Shown here: piece by piece, positions 17,699 through 24,929 of the stretch
Position numbering within the stretch: position 1 is the stretch's first letter
How the letters are laid out: each line of letters begins with the position of its first letter
Source of the DNA: Deinococcus ruber
GTDB lineage: Bacteria; Deinococcota; Deinococci; Deinococcales; Deinococcaceae
Assembly (NCBI RefSeq): GCF_014648095.1
Contig: NZ_BMQL01000063.1
Span: 1-25,756, forward strand
Direction of reading: 5' to 3'
DNA: 25,756 bases
The notes under the pieces: generated by a model
What the model saw: only the letters and a program-made list of their open reading frames with translations
What the model was told of the DNA's origin: nothing
Databases searched by the model: none
Position numbers and translations under genes: made by a program

Positions 17699-20014
17699 TT
17701 ATTTCGTCACAGTAATCGGCAGGCTGTACAGCGTGGGATTGGGTGAGGCGGCCTCGGTGGAGTAGCGCAGCTCGTATTCGCCCGGTTCGTCGGGCATTCT
17801 CAGCTGGCCGGGGTTGCCGTCGCGGGTATACACATAACTGGTGTAGGTGCCGACTGCCGCGCCCTTTTTCACCACCGTGATGTAGTCGCCGGGGTTGTTG
17901 GGGCCGCTCCACCTGATCGGTACGGTGCTGCCCACCTTCGCCTGACGCGGGGCGGTCATGGAGTAGCTCGCCAGCGTGATTTTGAGCGGCACACTCGCCA
18001 GCGTGGGGTTAGGCGACTGGCCTTCGGTGGAGTAGCGCAGTTCGTAATTCCCCGCCTCGAAGGGCAGTTTCAGTTTGCCGGGGTTGGCGTCGCGGGTATA
18101 GAAGTACGCGGTATAGGTGCCCACGGGTGCCCCCGCCTTCACGACGGTCACGTAATCGCCAGAGTTGTTGGGGCCAGTCCACTTCACACTGATCTCTGCT
18201 CCGGCAGTCGCCGTGGCAGGTGCTTGCAGCGAATACGCGCTGTTGCCGCTGGGCGCAGTAATGGTCAGCGGCACGCTCGCCAGCGTGGGATTCGGGCTGC
18301 CCGCCTCGGTGGAATAGCGCAGTTCGTACTCGCCGGGTTCGGTGGGCAGCTTCAGCTTGCCGGGGTTGCCGTCGCGGGTATAGAAGTACGTGGTGTAGGT
18401 GCCGACGGCTGCGCCCTTTTTCACCACCGTCACGTAATCGCCGTTGTTGCCGGGGCCAGTCCATTTCACCTGAAGATCGCTGCCCCCGAGGGCACTGGCC
18501 GGAGCCTGAAGGCTGTATGTGCCGAGTTTCAGGTGAATCGGCAGGCTCGCCAGCGTTCTGCCGCTGTTGTCGCTGGCATAGCGCAGTTCGTAGTCGCCCT
18601 CGGCGGTAGGAGCCGTCAGCGTTAGCGGATTGCCGCTCTGGGTGTACTTGTAATCCAGGTACGCCCCCTCGGCGGCCCCCTTCGGCACGATGGTCACGTA
18701 ATCGCGCTGGTTGTTCGGGCCTGTCCAGGTCACGGGGAAGGTGCTGCCTGCCGTCACCTCTGACGCGGCCTTCAGCGAGGCTTCGATGCGTTTGGGCGTA
18801 AACGGTTCGCTGCGTCCGATGACCCGGCTGCTGCCGTCGGGATTGGCGAGGTGATAGCGCACCTCGTACACACTCTGATCTTCGGGAACAGTTTGGCCTT
18901 CAGGAACATTGAGCTGAATGCTGCCCGCGCTGCCCGATACGTAGCCCCAGTCCAGATACGCCTCGTCTGGGTCGCTCTTCTGCGCCACGCCGATCCAGTT
19001 GCGTGCGCCCGCAGGAGCGCCGGAAAAGTCGACCTTGATGGTCGCTCCGGCGATGGGTTGAGCGGGCGTGTAGGTCAGCTTGACTGCCCCCACGCTGCCC
19101 ACCTCGAAGCTGAAGCGGTTGGGTGCGCCCGGAGCCACGCTCAGGCCGCCGAAATTCTGGGTGCCGCTCGTGGCGCTGGCTACCGTGGCGCTGTACGTGC
19201 CGGGCAGCACCGAGCCGGTGTACTGGCCCCCGGCACTCGTCAGGACCGTTGCCGCGCCGCCCAAGGCGCTGGTGAAGCTGACCTGGGGGCCGCTGGGCAG
19301 CGGAGTTCCCCCTGACGTGAGCGTGACCACCACCGGAGCCAGTGCCGCGCTCGGCTGGGCCACCGTGCCCACCGCCCGCCCCAGGGCCGACGCCAGTTCA
19401 CCGCTGCTCCGGGCGTTCTCGAAGGTGCCGACGCCCTGAAAGCTGCGCTGAGCATTGGCATCCAGATCGATACCGATGATTCGCAGATCGACCTCGATGC
19501 CGCGCTTCTTGAAGGCGTCCAGCACGGCCTTCAGATCGCCCCGGCAGCTTTCCTGCCCGTCGGTCACCAGCACGATCAGTTTGCGGCTGCTGTCCTGCGG
19601 GAAGTCGAGGGCGGCCTGCTGAAGCGAGTAGGCGATGGGCGTCGCGCCGCTGGGTTTGGTGGCGGTCACGGTGTCGAGCAGTGCCTTTCGGGCAAGCCCC
19701 TTCATCGGCAGCACCAGCTTGCTGTCGGTACACGATTCAGGGCTGGCGGCGGTGGTGTTGGCTCCGTAGATCCGCAGCCCCACGTTCAGCGCCGGGTTGT
19801 CGGGCAGGCGGCTGATAAAATCGTTCAGCACGTTCTTGGCGGTAAAAATACGCGTCTTGCCGTCGGAAAGTTTGGCGTACATACTCCCCGACGCGTCCAG
19901 AATGAGCTGCACGTAGGTGGTGCCCTGCGCTGCCGCTGTTCCGGCTCCCAGCAGCACGCCTGCACCCAGCATTGCCAACGCCCAACTCCGCCGCCGTCTG
20001 CCCACGTCGCCCAT
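17699..20014 (-). CDS. Secreted VWA-domain protein with four tandem beta-rich repeats
   Basis: 771 residues. A signal peptide (RRRRSWALAMLGAGVLLGAGTAAAQ, about 6-30) precedes a von Willebrand A domain (about 32-220) with an intact MIDAS: D40-x-S42-x-S44 in DASGSM, a Thr in KPSGATPI and Asp in VLVTDGQE. A middle part (about 220-409) includes a carboxypeptidase-regulatory-like segment (LPGTYSATVAS). Four tandem repeats of about 90 residues follow at 410-499, 500-593, 594-683 and 684-771, each with W-T/S-GPNN-xxDYVT, KGAAxGxY, TRDGNPG and EYELRYSTE; a weaker relative lies before them (about 310-409). These look like Ig-like beta sandwiches. GGAG five bases before the ATG is a normal Shine-Dalgarno. 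The protein probably binds a ligand or surface in a Mg/Ca-dependent way outside the membrane. It follows the macro-domain gene by 68 bases. Confidence 0.85.
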   Translation of the reverse strand: MGDVGRRRRSWALAMLGAGVLLGAGTAAAQGTTYVQLILDASGSMYAKLSDGKTRIFTAKNVLNDFISRLPDNPALNVGLRIYGANTTAASPESCTDSKLVLPMKGLARKALLDTVTATKPSGATPIAYSLQQAALDFPQDSSRKLIVLVTDGQESCRGDLKAVLDAFKKRGIEVDLRIIGIDLDANAQRSFQGVGTFENARSSGELASALGRAVGTVAQPSAALAPVVVTLTSGGTPLPSGPQVSFTSALGGAATVLTSAGGQYTGSVLPGTYSATVASATSGTQNFGGLSVAPGAPNRFSFEVGSVGAVKLTYTPAQPIAGATIKVDFSGAPAGARNWIGVAQKSDPDEAYLDWGYVSGSAGSIQLNVPEGQTVPEDQSVYEVRYHLANPDGSSRVIGRSEPFTPKRIEASLKAASEVTAGSTFPVTWTGPNNQRDYVTIVPKGAAEGAYLDYKYTQSGNPLTLTAPTAEGDYELRYASDNSGRTLASLPIHLKLGTYSLQAPASALGGSDLQVKWTGPGNNGDYVTVVKKGAAVGTYTTYFYTRDGNPGKLKLPTEPGEYELRYSTEAGSPNPTLASVPLTITAPSGNSAYSLQAPATATAGAEISVKWTGPNNSGDYVTVVKAGAPVGTYTAYFYTRDANPGKLKLPFEAGNYELRYSTEGQSPNPTLASVPLKITLASYSMTAPRQAKVGSTVPIRWSGPNNPGDYITVVKKGAAVGTYTSYVYTRDGNPGQLRMPDEPGEYELRYSTEAASPNPTLYSLPITVTK
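17702..18787 (-). repeat. Four tandem about 270-bp coding repeats in the VWA gene
   Basis: Repeat units of 88-94 codons. The last three are the most similar at both protein and DNA level, the first is more diverged, suggesting stepwise internal duplication with later homogenisation. Confidence 0.8.
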
Positions 20015-20082
20015 GTCGTCTCCGCTGGCGGGTGAATGGTCCGCCCGACCTTCAGCTTACGCTCATGTTGGGCCGCAGATGT

Positions 20083-20607
20083 TCAGCCGTGCGGCTTCAG
20101 GCGGCGGGCAGCCTGCTCGAACACATGCAGATCGCCGCTGCTGTACAGCACCACCCGGACATGCAGCGCCGGATGCAGCGCCAGAAACGCCTGAATTGTC
20201 TCCAGCGTCACTGCCGCCGCCCTGTCCAGCGGATAACCGTACACTCCGGTGCTGATGGCGGGAAACGCCACGCTGCCGCAGCCCGCCTCCAGTGCCAGTT
20301 CCAGGCTGCTGCGGTACGCTCCGGCCAGCAGCGCCGCCTCGTTTGCCTGCCCGCCGCGCCAGATGGGGCCGACCGCGTGAATGACGTGCTTCACACCCTG
20401 GCGCGACAGCCCGAACGCGGGCGAGATGACCGCCGATCCGGTCGGGCACCCGCCGAGCGTGCGAATGAAGCGCAGCAGCTCCGGCCCCGCCGCCCGGTGA
20501 ATCACGCCGTCCACACCGCCCCCGCCCGCAAGCTGCGCGTTGGCTGCCGTCACCACCGCACAGGTAGTCTGCGCCGCGATGTCGCCCTGTACGAGTTCGA
20601 GCGGCAT
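20083..20607 (-). CDS. Macro-domain protein (MacroD-type ADP-ribose hydrolase)
   Basis: 174 residues, a single macro domain that binds ADP-ribose and probably removes it from proteins, nucleic acid or O-acetyl-ADP-ribose. The start [11 protein letters not shown] is the usual first strand. [22 protein letters not shown] matches the NAANxxLxGGGGVDGAIH loop, keeping the catalytic-type Asn23 and Asp33 but with Thr20 in place of the first Asn. [17 protein letters not shown] (115-131) is the phosphate-binding loop. ATG 20607 follows the stop of the upstream gene after one base and has GGAG six bases upstream, so translation is coupled; the longer open frame to 20754 is an overlap artefact. The VWA gene follows. 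Confidence 0.9.
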   Translation of the reverse strand: MPLELVQGDIAAQTTCAVVTAANAQLAGGGGVDGVIHRAAGPELLRFIRTLGGCPTGSAVISPAFGLSRQGVKHVIHAVGPIWRGGQANEAALLAGAYRSSLELALEAGCGSVAFPAISTGVYGYPLDRAAAVTLETIQAFLALHPALHVRVVLYSSGDLHVFEQAARRLKPHG

Positions 20608-20608
20608 C

Positions 20609-21013
20609 TCAGGCTCCGTCCCGTGACGCTTCGCCTTTCGGCAGCAGCACCAGACTGACCAGCTCTTTGACCTCTGCCAGCGCTCTGAGCTGCTCGGCGT
20701 CCAGATCGCCCGACTTCGCCAGCGCTTCGGCCTTCTTCTTGTCGATGCTGGCAACTTCCAGCGTGGCAGCGTCTCCGAACACTTCCCGGAAGCGCGAGAC
20801 CGGATATTCGATGCGTTTCGAGCGCTTCAGCACCGCCCGGTAGATGTCGTTTTCGGGATGCTCTCCAGCCATCAGCGCCGCCTTGATGACGGCTCCCAGC
20901 GCCTCGCGCTCGGCCTCCAGTCCCTGAATGGTGTCGCGCAGCACCGCATAGCGGTCGAACAGCTCTGGAAGCTCGGCAGGGTCGGGCACAACAGCAGCAG
21001 TCGAAGCAGTCAT
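20609..21013 (-). CDS. Hypothetical small protein with N-terminal coiled coil
   Basis: 134 residues, family not recognised. Residues about 14-48 are heptad-like ([29 protein letters not shown]), a probable coiled coil. A basic strand region [23 protein letters not shown] and a Lys-rich helix [20 protein letters not shown] follow. The layout (coiled coil, beta pair, then a KKxxxxAxKxG helix) loosely recalls phage Gp157-like proteins, but this is only an impression. A TAAACT -10 box lies five bases before ATG 21013, which decides the start over 21091. It is the first gene of a likely operon with the macro-domain gene (one-base gap) and the VWA gene, and is divergent from carbonic anhydrase. Confidence 0.7.
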   Translation of the reverse strand: MTASTAAVVPDPAELPELFDRYAVLRDTIQGLEAEREALGAVIKAALMAGEHPENDIYRAVLKRSKRIEYPVSRFREVFGDAATLEVASIDKKKAEALAKSGDLDAEQLRALAEVKELVSLVLLPKGEASRDGA

Positions 21014-21018
21014 GTCCC

Positions 21019-21024
21019 AGTTTA
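21019..21024 (-). promoter_or_regulatory. Leaderless -10 box of the small protein-macro-VWA operon
   Basis: TAAACT on the - strand, five bases before the ATG at 21013. Confidence 0.55.
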
Positions 21025-21113
21025 GCGTGAGGCCGCTCTTCAGGTAAATACGTAATACCTGTTCATATTCTGTTCCAGGCTTTCTTCGCATCTTCGAGCA
21101 GGGCCGGTGTGGG

Positions 21114-21119
21114 TAGAAT
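21114..21119 (+). promoter_or_regulatory. Leaderless -10 box of carbonic anhydrase gene
   Basis: TAGAAT, one mismatch from TATAAT, with five bases to the ATG at 21125. It rules against the in-frame GTG at 21107, which would lie upstream of the transcript. Confidence 0.6.
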
Positions 21120-21124
21120 CGGGT

Positions 21125-21940
21125 ATGAGTGCTGATCTGCCCGATCCCCGGCCTGATTCACTGCCCGGGTCGCTGTTGCCCGATGTCGATTCGGCGTCCG
21201 ATCTGGCGCGGACATCCGGCGGCCTGCGGCCCGGCTCTCTCCCGCTCGATTTCGAGTCGCGCATTCTGGATGCCGTTCGGCGCGGAGCCAGCATGCAGGA
21301 CATCGCCAACCTGAAGCCCGCCCACGTCAACAGCCCAGAGCAGGCGATCCGCGCCCTGAAGGACGGCAATGCCCGCTTTTTTTCCAATCAGGCGTCGCGG
21401 CCCGAACTCGGAGCCAACGAGCGCCGCGCACAGATCATGGGCCAGACGCCCTTTGCGGTGATTCTGGCGTGCAGTGACAGCCGCGTTCCGGTCGAACTGG
21501 TTTTCGATCAGGGCTTTGGCGACCTGTTCGTGGTGCGGGTGGCGGGCAACGTGGTGGGCGAGTCGGGCCTTGGCACCATCGAGTACGCGGTCAGGCATCT
21601 GGCGGTGCAACTGATCGTGGTGATGGGACACGAGGGCTGCGGTGCGGTGCAGTCGGCCCTGCTGCCCGAAGTCGACATTCTGCGCGAGCCGCCCGCGCTG
21701 CAAAAACTGATCCGGCGCATTCAGCCGAGCCTGGAACACCTGCCCGCCATCCGCGACCGCAAGGCCCGTATGCGGGAAGCGGTGCTGAACAACGTGCGGC
21801 ATCAGGCAGCGCACCTGCGTGCTCAGGACGTGGTGAAAGCCGCCGAGGAGAGCGGGCAGATTCGCGTGATCGGCGGCTATTACGAGATCGGTTCGGGCGC
21901 GGTGGATTTCCTGATCGATGACGAAGACCTGTTGCCATAG
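21125..21940 (+). CDS. Beta-class carbonic anhydrase
   Basis: 271 residues. The zinc enzyme interconverts CO2 and bicarbonate. Ligands are Cys116 and Asp118 in ACSDSR (Asp118-Arg120 being the catalytic dyad), His169 and Cys172 in GHEGCGAV. The core continues through [20 protein letters not shown] and ends with [14 protein letters not shown]. An N-terminal extension of about 65 residues (Pro/Asp/Leu-rich, then a helix [19 protein letters not shown]) precedes the ordinary [15 protein letters not shown] start; no signal peptide is present. Such extensions occur in some beta enzymes but its role is unknown. The Fur-family gene follows after 60 bases and has its own -10 box. Confidence 0.92.
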   Translation: MSADLPDPRPDSLPGSLLPDVDSASDLARTSGGLRPGSLPLDFESRILDAVRRGASMQDIANLKPAHVNSPEQAIRALKDGNARFFSNQASRPELGANERRAQIMGQTPFAVILACSDSRVPVELVFDQGFGDLFVVRVAGNVVGESGLGTIEYAVRHLAVQLIVVMGHEGCGAVQSALLPEVDILREPPALQKLIRRIQPSLEHLPAIRDRKARMREAVLNNVRHQAAHLRAQDVVKAAEESGQIRVIGGYYEIGSGAVDFLIDDEDLLP

Positions 21941-21988
21941 ACCCGGCACGAAGCGGCGTCATGTCACAAGTCGGTCAGGCCGCTTTGC

Positions 21989-21994
21989 TACACT
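21989..21994 (+). promoter_or_regulatory. Leaderless -10 box of the Fur-family gene
   Basis: TACACT followed by six bases and the ATG at 22001. Confidence 0.6.
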
Positions 21995-22000
21995 TGTGCC

Positions 22001-22399
22001 ATGACGATGGTTCGCAATACCCGCCAGCGTCAGGCCGTGATACAGGCCCTGCGCGAAACTCAGAGTCACCCGGACGCCGCCTGGATTCATGGGCAGGTTC
22101 GTAGTGTGCTGCCCAGCATCAGCCTGGGAACCGTGTACCGCACGCTCGACGCTCTGGTACGCGACGGCGTGGTCATGACCATCGAACGCGCTGGACAGGC
22201 CACCCGCTTCGACTACAAGCACGGCGGGCACGTCCACTATCACGTGGTCTGCCGCCAGTGCGGAGCCATCCACGACGTCAGTGCCGAGGCGGTGACGCTG
22301 CCCTCTGCGGGCCTGCCAGCAGGTTTCGTGGTGCAGGATGTGCGGCTGGAATACCACGGCCTGTGCGCCGATTGCGCTCAGCCTGAAGAACAGCTCTGA
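22001..22399 (+). CDS. Fur-family metal/peroxide-responsive regulator (PerR-like ligands)
   Basis: 132 residues. An N-terminal winged helix (SLGTVYRTLDALVRDGVV as recognition region) is followed by the dimerisation domain. Structural zinc cysteines are in two CxxC pairs, Cys84/Cys87 and Cys122/Cys125. Aligned by eye to Bacillus PerR, the five regulatory-metal ligands are all kept: His23, Asp71, His79, His81 and Asp92. The last is Asp, as in PerR, rather than the Glu usual in Fur. This suggests a peroxide- or manganese/iron-responsive repressor, but Fur-family assignment from ligands alone is unsafe and Zur or Mur-type function is possible. The targets are not known; no obvious palindromic Fur/PerR box was found at its own promoter. 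A terminator hairpin follows. Confidence 0.86.
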   Translation: MTMVRNTRQRQAVIQALRETQSHPDAAWIHGQVRSVLPSISLGTVYRTLDALVRDGVVMTIERAGQATRFDYKHGGHVHYHVVCRQCGAIHDVSAEAVTLPSAGLPAGFVVQDVRLEYHGLCADCAQPEEQL

Positions 22400-22427
22400 G
22401 CGCCTGACCGCACTCCTCACCTCATTT

Positions 22428-22460
22428 CCCCCGGCCCTGACAGTCAAGGTCGGGGGTTGT
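22428..22460 (+). terminator. Terminator after the Fur-family gene
   Basis: CCCCCGGCC pairs with GGTCGGGGG (nine pairs, one G-U) around a loop containing TGAC/GTCA, followed by a short T-rich tail (TTGTGCT). Confidence 0.6.
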
Positions 22461-22540
22461 GCTGTCTGGGCCACCGAACCACAATAGGCAGTTCATTTCA
22501 GCCGCGAGGTTTCTACCCTGCTTCACAGTGGATCGCGGAA

Positions 22541-22563
22541 TCAAACTGTACTGTACGGTTTGA
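22541..22563. promoter_or_regulatory. Palindromic operator, probable TetR-family site
   Basis: TCAAACTGTAC, a central T, and GTACGGTTTGA form an 11+1+11 inverted repeat with one mismatch. It overlaps two TANNNT -10 candidates (TACTGT, TACGGT), so binding would block transcription of the tetR-monooxygenase operon downstream. Half-site size and symmetry fit a TetR dimer; autoregulation is inferred. Confidence 0.65.
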
Positions 22564-22614
22564 AAGAGGCCGCCGCGTGATCCTGTTCTGTGGCGCGGCT
22601 TCGAGGAGGAACCG

Positions 22615-22665
22615 TTGACCGACGATCTTCAGCCTCACGCCTTTATTCCCGGCGGTATCTCATGA
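22615..22665 (+). CDS. 16-codon leader ORF overlapping tetR
   Basis: A TTG start preceded at five bases by AGGAGG, the best Shine-Dalgarno in this region, opens a frame encoding a 16-residue peptide (TTG)-TDDLQPHAFIPGGIS. Its TGA overlaps the tetR ATG (ATGA), the usual geometry of translational coupling. tetR itself has no good Shine-Dalgarno, so ribosomes may be delivered by this leader. The peptide has no recognisable family. It could instead be chance, if tetR is translated from another start. Confidence 0.45.
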   Translation: MTDDLQPHAFIPGGIS

Positions 22666-23318
22666 CCTCGCCGGATTCGCCCCGCGCCCGTGCCAAACGG
22701 CAGCAGATCGTGGACGCGGCCCGTCAGCTCTTTCTGAAGCAGGGATACGCCCGCAGTACCACCGACGCGATTACCCAGGCAGCGGGCGTCAGCAAACAGA
22801 CGCTGTATGTCTATTTTCCGGGCAAGATGGAACTGCTGGCTGCCGTCCTCGCTGCCGAGCTGGACGGTCTGGAAGAACAACCGGGCAACCACGCGCCGCC
22901 GCAGAACGCTGAAGAACTGCGGGCCGCGCTGCTGCATTTTGCGCTCAGCGTGACTGCCCGGCTGCTGTGCCCTGACGCCATCGCGCTGCTGCGGCTGCTG
23001 GTGGGCGAGGCGGCTCAGTTGCCGGAACTGCGCGGAGTGCTGCGCCGGGCATTGCCTGCCGTGCTGCTGGAACGGGTCGAAGCCCTGCTGAAGACGTGTG
23101 CGGCTCAGTCGTTCATTGCCGTGCCCGACCCGGATCTCAGCGCCCGGATGTTCGTGGGGCCGGTCATGAGCTTTGTCGCTCTCGACGGCCTGTTCGGGGA
23201 GGTGCTGCCTGCTCTGCCCTTAGAAGCCACTCTGACGGCGCTCGTTGATCTGTTTCTGCTCACCGTTTCGGTGGAAAGGACAACCCATGATTCAGCCCGA
23301 CCGTCTGTCCGACCCTGA
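22662..23318 (+). CDS. TetR/AcrR family transcriptional regulator
   Basis: 218 residues. The N-terminal HTH is typical: AKRQQIVDAARQLFLKQGYARSTTDAITQAAGVSKQTLYVYFPGKMELL, with the recognition helix at about 43-52. The C-terminal ligand-binding domain resembles the AcrR-C type with LLRLLVGEAAQLPELRGVL. ATG 22662 gives the expected N-terminus; the longer frame from 22590 is not supported. The 3' end overlaps the monooxygenase gene by 32 bases, so the two are co-transcribed and presumably functionally linked: the regulator probably senses a substrate of the monooxygenase. An operator-like palindrome lies about 100 bases upstream, and a leader ORF overlaps the start. Confidence 0.88.
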   Translation: MTSPDSPRARAKRQQIVDAARQLFLKQGYARSTTDAITQAAGVSKQTLYVYFPGKMELLAAVLAAELDGLEEQPGNHAPPQNAEELRAALLHFALSVTARLLCPDAIALLRLLVGEAAQLPELRGVLRRALPAVLLERVEALLKTCAAQSFIAVPDPDLSARMFVGPVMSFVALDGLFGEVLPALPLEATLTALVDLFLLTVSVERTTHDSARPSVRP

Positions 23319-24819
23319 AGTTCTGATTTCCGGTGCTGGCCCCACCGGTCTGATGCTGGCGCTGTGGCTGACGAAACTGGGCGTGCGCGTCCGAATCGTC
23401 GAACTGAGAAGCGGCCCGGTGCAGGAAACCCGCGCCATCGCCGTTCAGGCACGCACGCTGGAGTTTTACGATCAGCTGGGTCTGAGCGCCGACGCCCTGA
23501 AACGGGGCCGCCCTTTTTCCGGATTCAACCTGTTTGTCGCTTCACAGCGGCGCGGCGCGGTCAGCCTGCACGGCGTGGGCGACGACCACACGCCGTATCC
23601 GTACCTGTACACCCTGACGCAGGATCAGAACGAGGCGCTGCTGGTGGAGCATCTGGCGGCGCTGGGTGTGGCAGTAGAGTGGCAGACCCGGCTGACCGGC
23701 TGCACCCAGGACGGGCAGGGCATCACAGCCACGCTGGAGCGTGCCGAACAGACAGCAGAACGCAGGACAGAGACGGTGCACGCGCAGTACATCGCCGCCT
23801 GTGACGGAGCAGGCAGTACGGTGCGGCATGCGCTGAAGATTCCGCTCAGTGGCGGCACCTACGATGAGCGCTTCTACGTGGCCGATGTAGATCTGGAGGG
23901 CAAGGTGCCAACTGGCGAAGTCAGCGTGGTGCTCGACACGTCGCAGTTTCTGGCCTTCTTTCCGATGGTCGAAGCGGGACGGATGCGGGTGGTCGGCAGC
24001 GTTCCGGCAGCGCTGGGTGAAGAGGTGGCCTTCGAAGCGGTGCGCCCCGAGATCGAAGCGGGCGGCCTTGCCCACATCACGAACCTGCACTGGTTCTCGA
24101 CGTACCGCGTTCATCACCGTGTTGCAGATCATTTTCAGCAGGGCCGCGCCTTCATTCTGGGCGACGCCGGGCACGTGCATACACCGGTTGGTGGGCAGGG
24201 GATGAATACCGGGCTGGGCGACGCCACCAATCTGGCGTGGAAGCTGGCACAGGCGCTGCGGGGTGCTCCAGCGACGCTCGCCACCTACGAGGCCGAGCGT
24301 CGGCCGTTCGCGCTGTCGCTCGTTCACACCACCGACAGGGTATTCACAGCCGTCGTCAGCTCTGCGCCGCTGGCCCTATGGCTGCGTCTGCACCTGATTC
24401 CCAGGATTGTGCCGATCCTGACCCGCCTGAGTGTCGTGCGCCGCCTGCTCTTCCTGACTGTCTCACAGACACGCCTTCACTACCCGCACAGTCCTCTGAG
24501 CGTGGGGCGGGCCGGAAAACTCCGGGGTGGGATGCGCCTGCCCTGGGTCCGCAGTGCAGCGGGCAGCAATTTCGACGCACTCAAAACGCTCCGCTGGCAG
24601 GTGCACGTTTATGGTGTGCCCTCGCCCGCGCTGCTGAGTTGGTGCGGGCGGCAGGGGGTCGCGCTGCATGTGTTTGCCTTCGGCGCTGTGGCCCGCCGTG
24701 CCGGACTGCTGGAAGACGCGGCCTATCTGGTGCGGCCCGACGGATATATAGGGCTGGCCGCGCCGCAGTTCGAGCAGGCCAGCTTCGACGCCTACGCGCA
24801 GCGGTGGCTTCCCGCCTGA
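23287..24819 (+). CDS. FAD-dependent aromatic monooxygenase (PheA/TfdB family)
   Basis: 510 residues of group A flavoprotein hydroxylase. Motifs in order: dinucleotide-binding GAGPTG (16-21) with an acidic residue ending the next strand (RIVE), the DG motif in AACDGAGSTVRHAL, and the GD motif in FILGDAGHVHTPVGGQGMNTGLGDATNLAWKLA. A thioredoxin-like C-terminal domain ends with YLVRPDGYIGLAAP, as in phenol, pentachlorophenol and rifampicin monooxygenases. It would use NAD(P)H and O2 to hydroxylate an aromatic compound, either for catabolism or to inactivate a toxin or antibiotic. The substrate is unknown. GGAAAGGA just before ATG 23287 is a good Shine-Dalgarno inside tetR. Immediate control by the overlapping tetR suggests induction by its own substrate. 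Confidence 0.88.
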   Translation: MIQPDRLSDPEVLISGAGPTGLMLALWLTKLGVRVRIVELRSGPVQETRAIAVQARTLEFYDQLGLSADALKRGRPFSGFNLFVASQRRGAVSLHGVGDDHTPYPYLYTLTQDQNEALLVEHLAALGVAVEWQTRLTGCTQDGQGITATLERAEQTAERRTETVHAQYIAACDGAGSTVRHALKIPLSGGTYDERFYVADVDLEGKVPTGEVSVVLDTSQFLAFFPMVEAGRMRVVGSVPAALGEEVAFEAVRPEIEAGGLAHITNLHWFSTYRVHHRVADHFQQGRAFILGDAGHVHTPVGGQGMNTGLGDATNLAWKLAQALRGAPATLATYEAERRPFALSLVHTTDRVFTAVVSSAPLALWLRLHLIPRIVPILTRLSVVRRLLFLTVSQTRLHYPHSPLSVGRAGKLRGGMRLPWVRSAAGSNFDALKTLRWQVHVYGVPSPALLSWCGRQGVALHVFAFGAVARRAGLLEDAAYLVRPDGYIGLAAPQFEQASFDAYAQRWLPA

Positions 24820-24929
24820 AGGGAAGGAGCATCTGAAGACGGCGGGCAGGGAAGAGGGTGTCGGAAGCGGCAGAGCGAGCTACCTCACCCCATCAGCGTC
24901 CTGCAGCGCCCTGCTCTGAACGTGTGGCT

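Noticed and set aside
20608..20754. 49-codon extension of the macro-domain protein
   Set aside because: It lies within the upstream gene in another frame; ATG 20607 has a good Shine-Dalgarno and the correct first strand.
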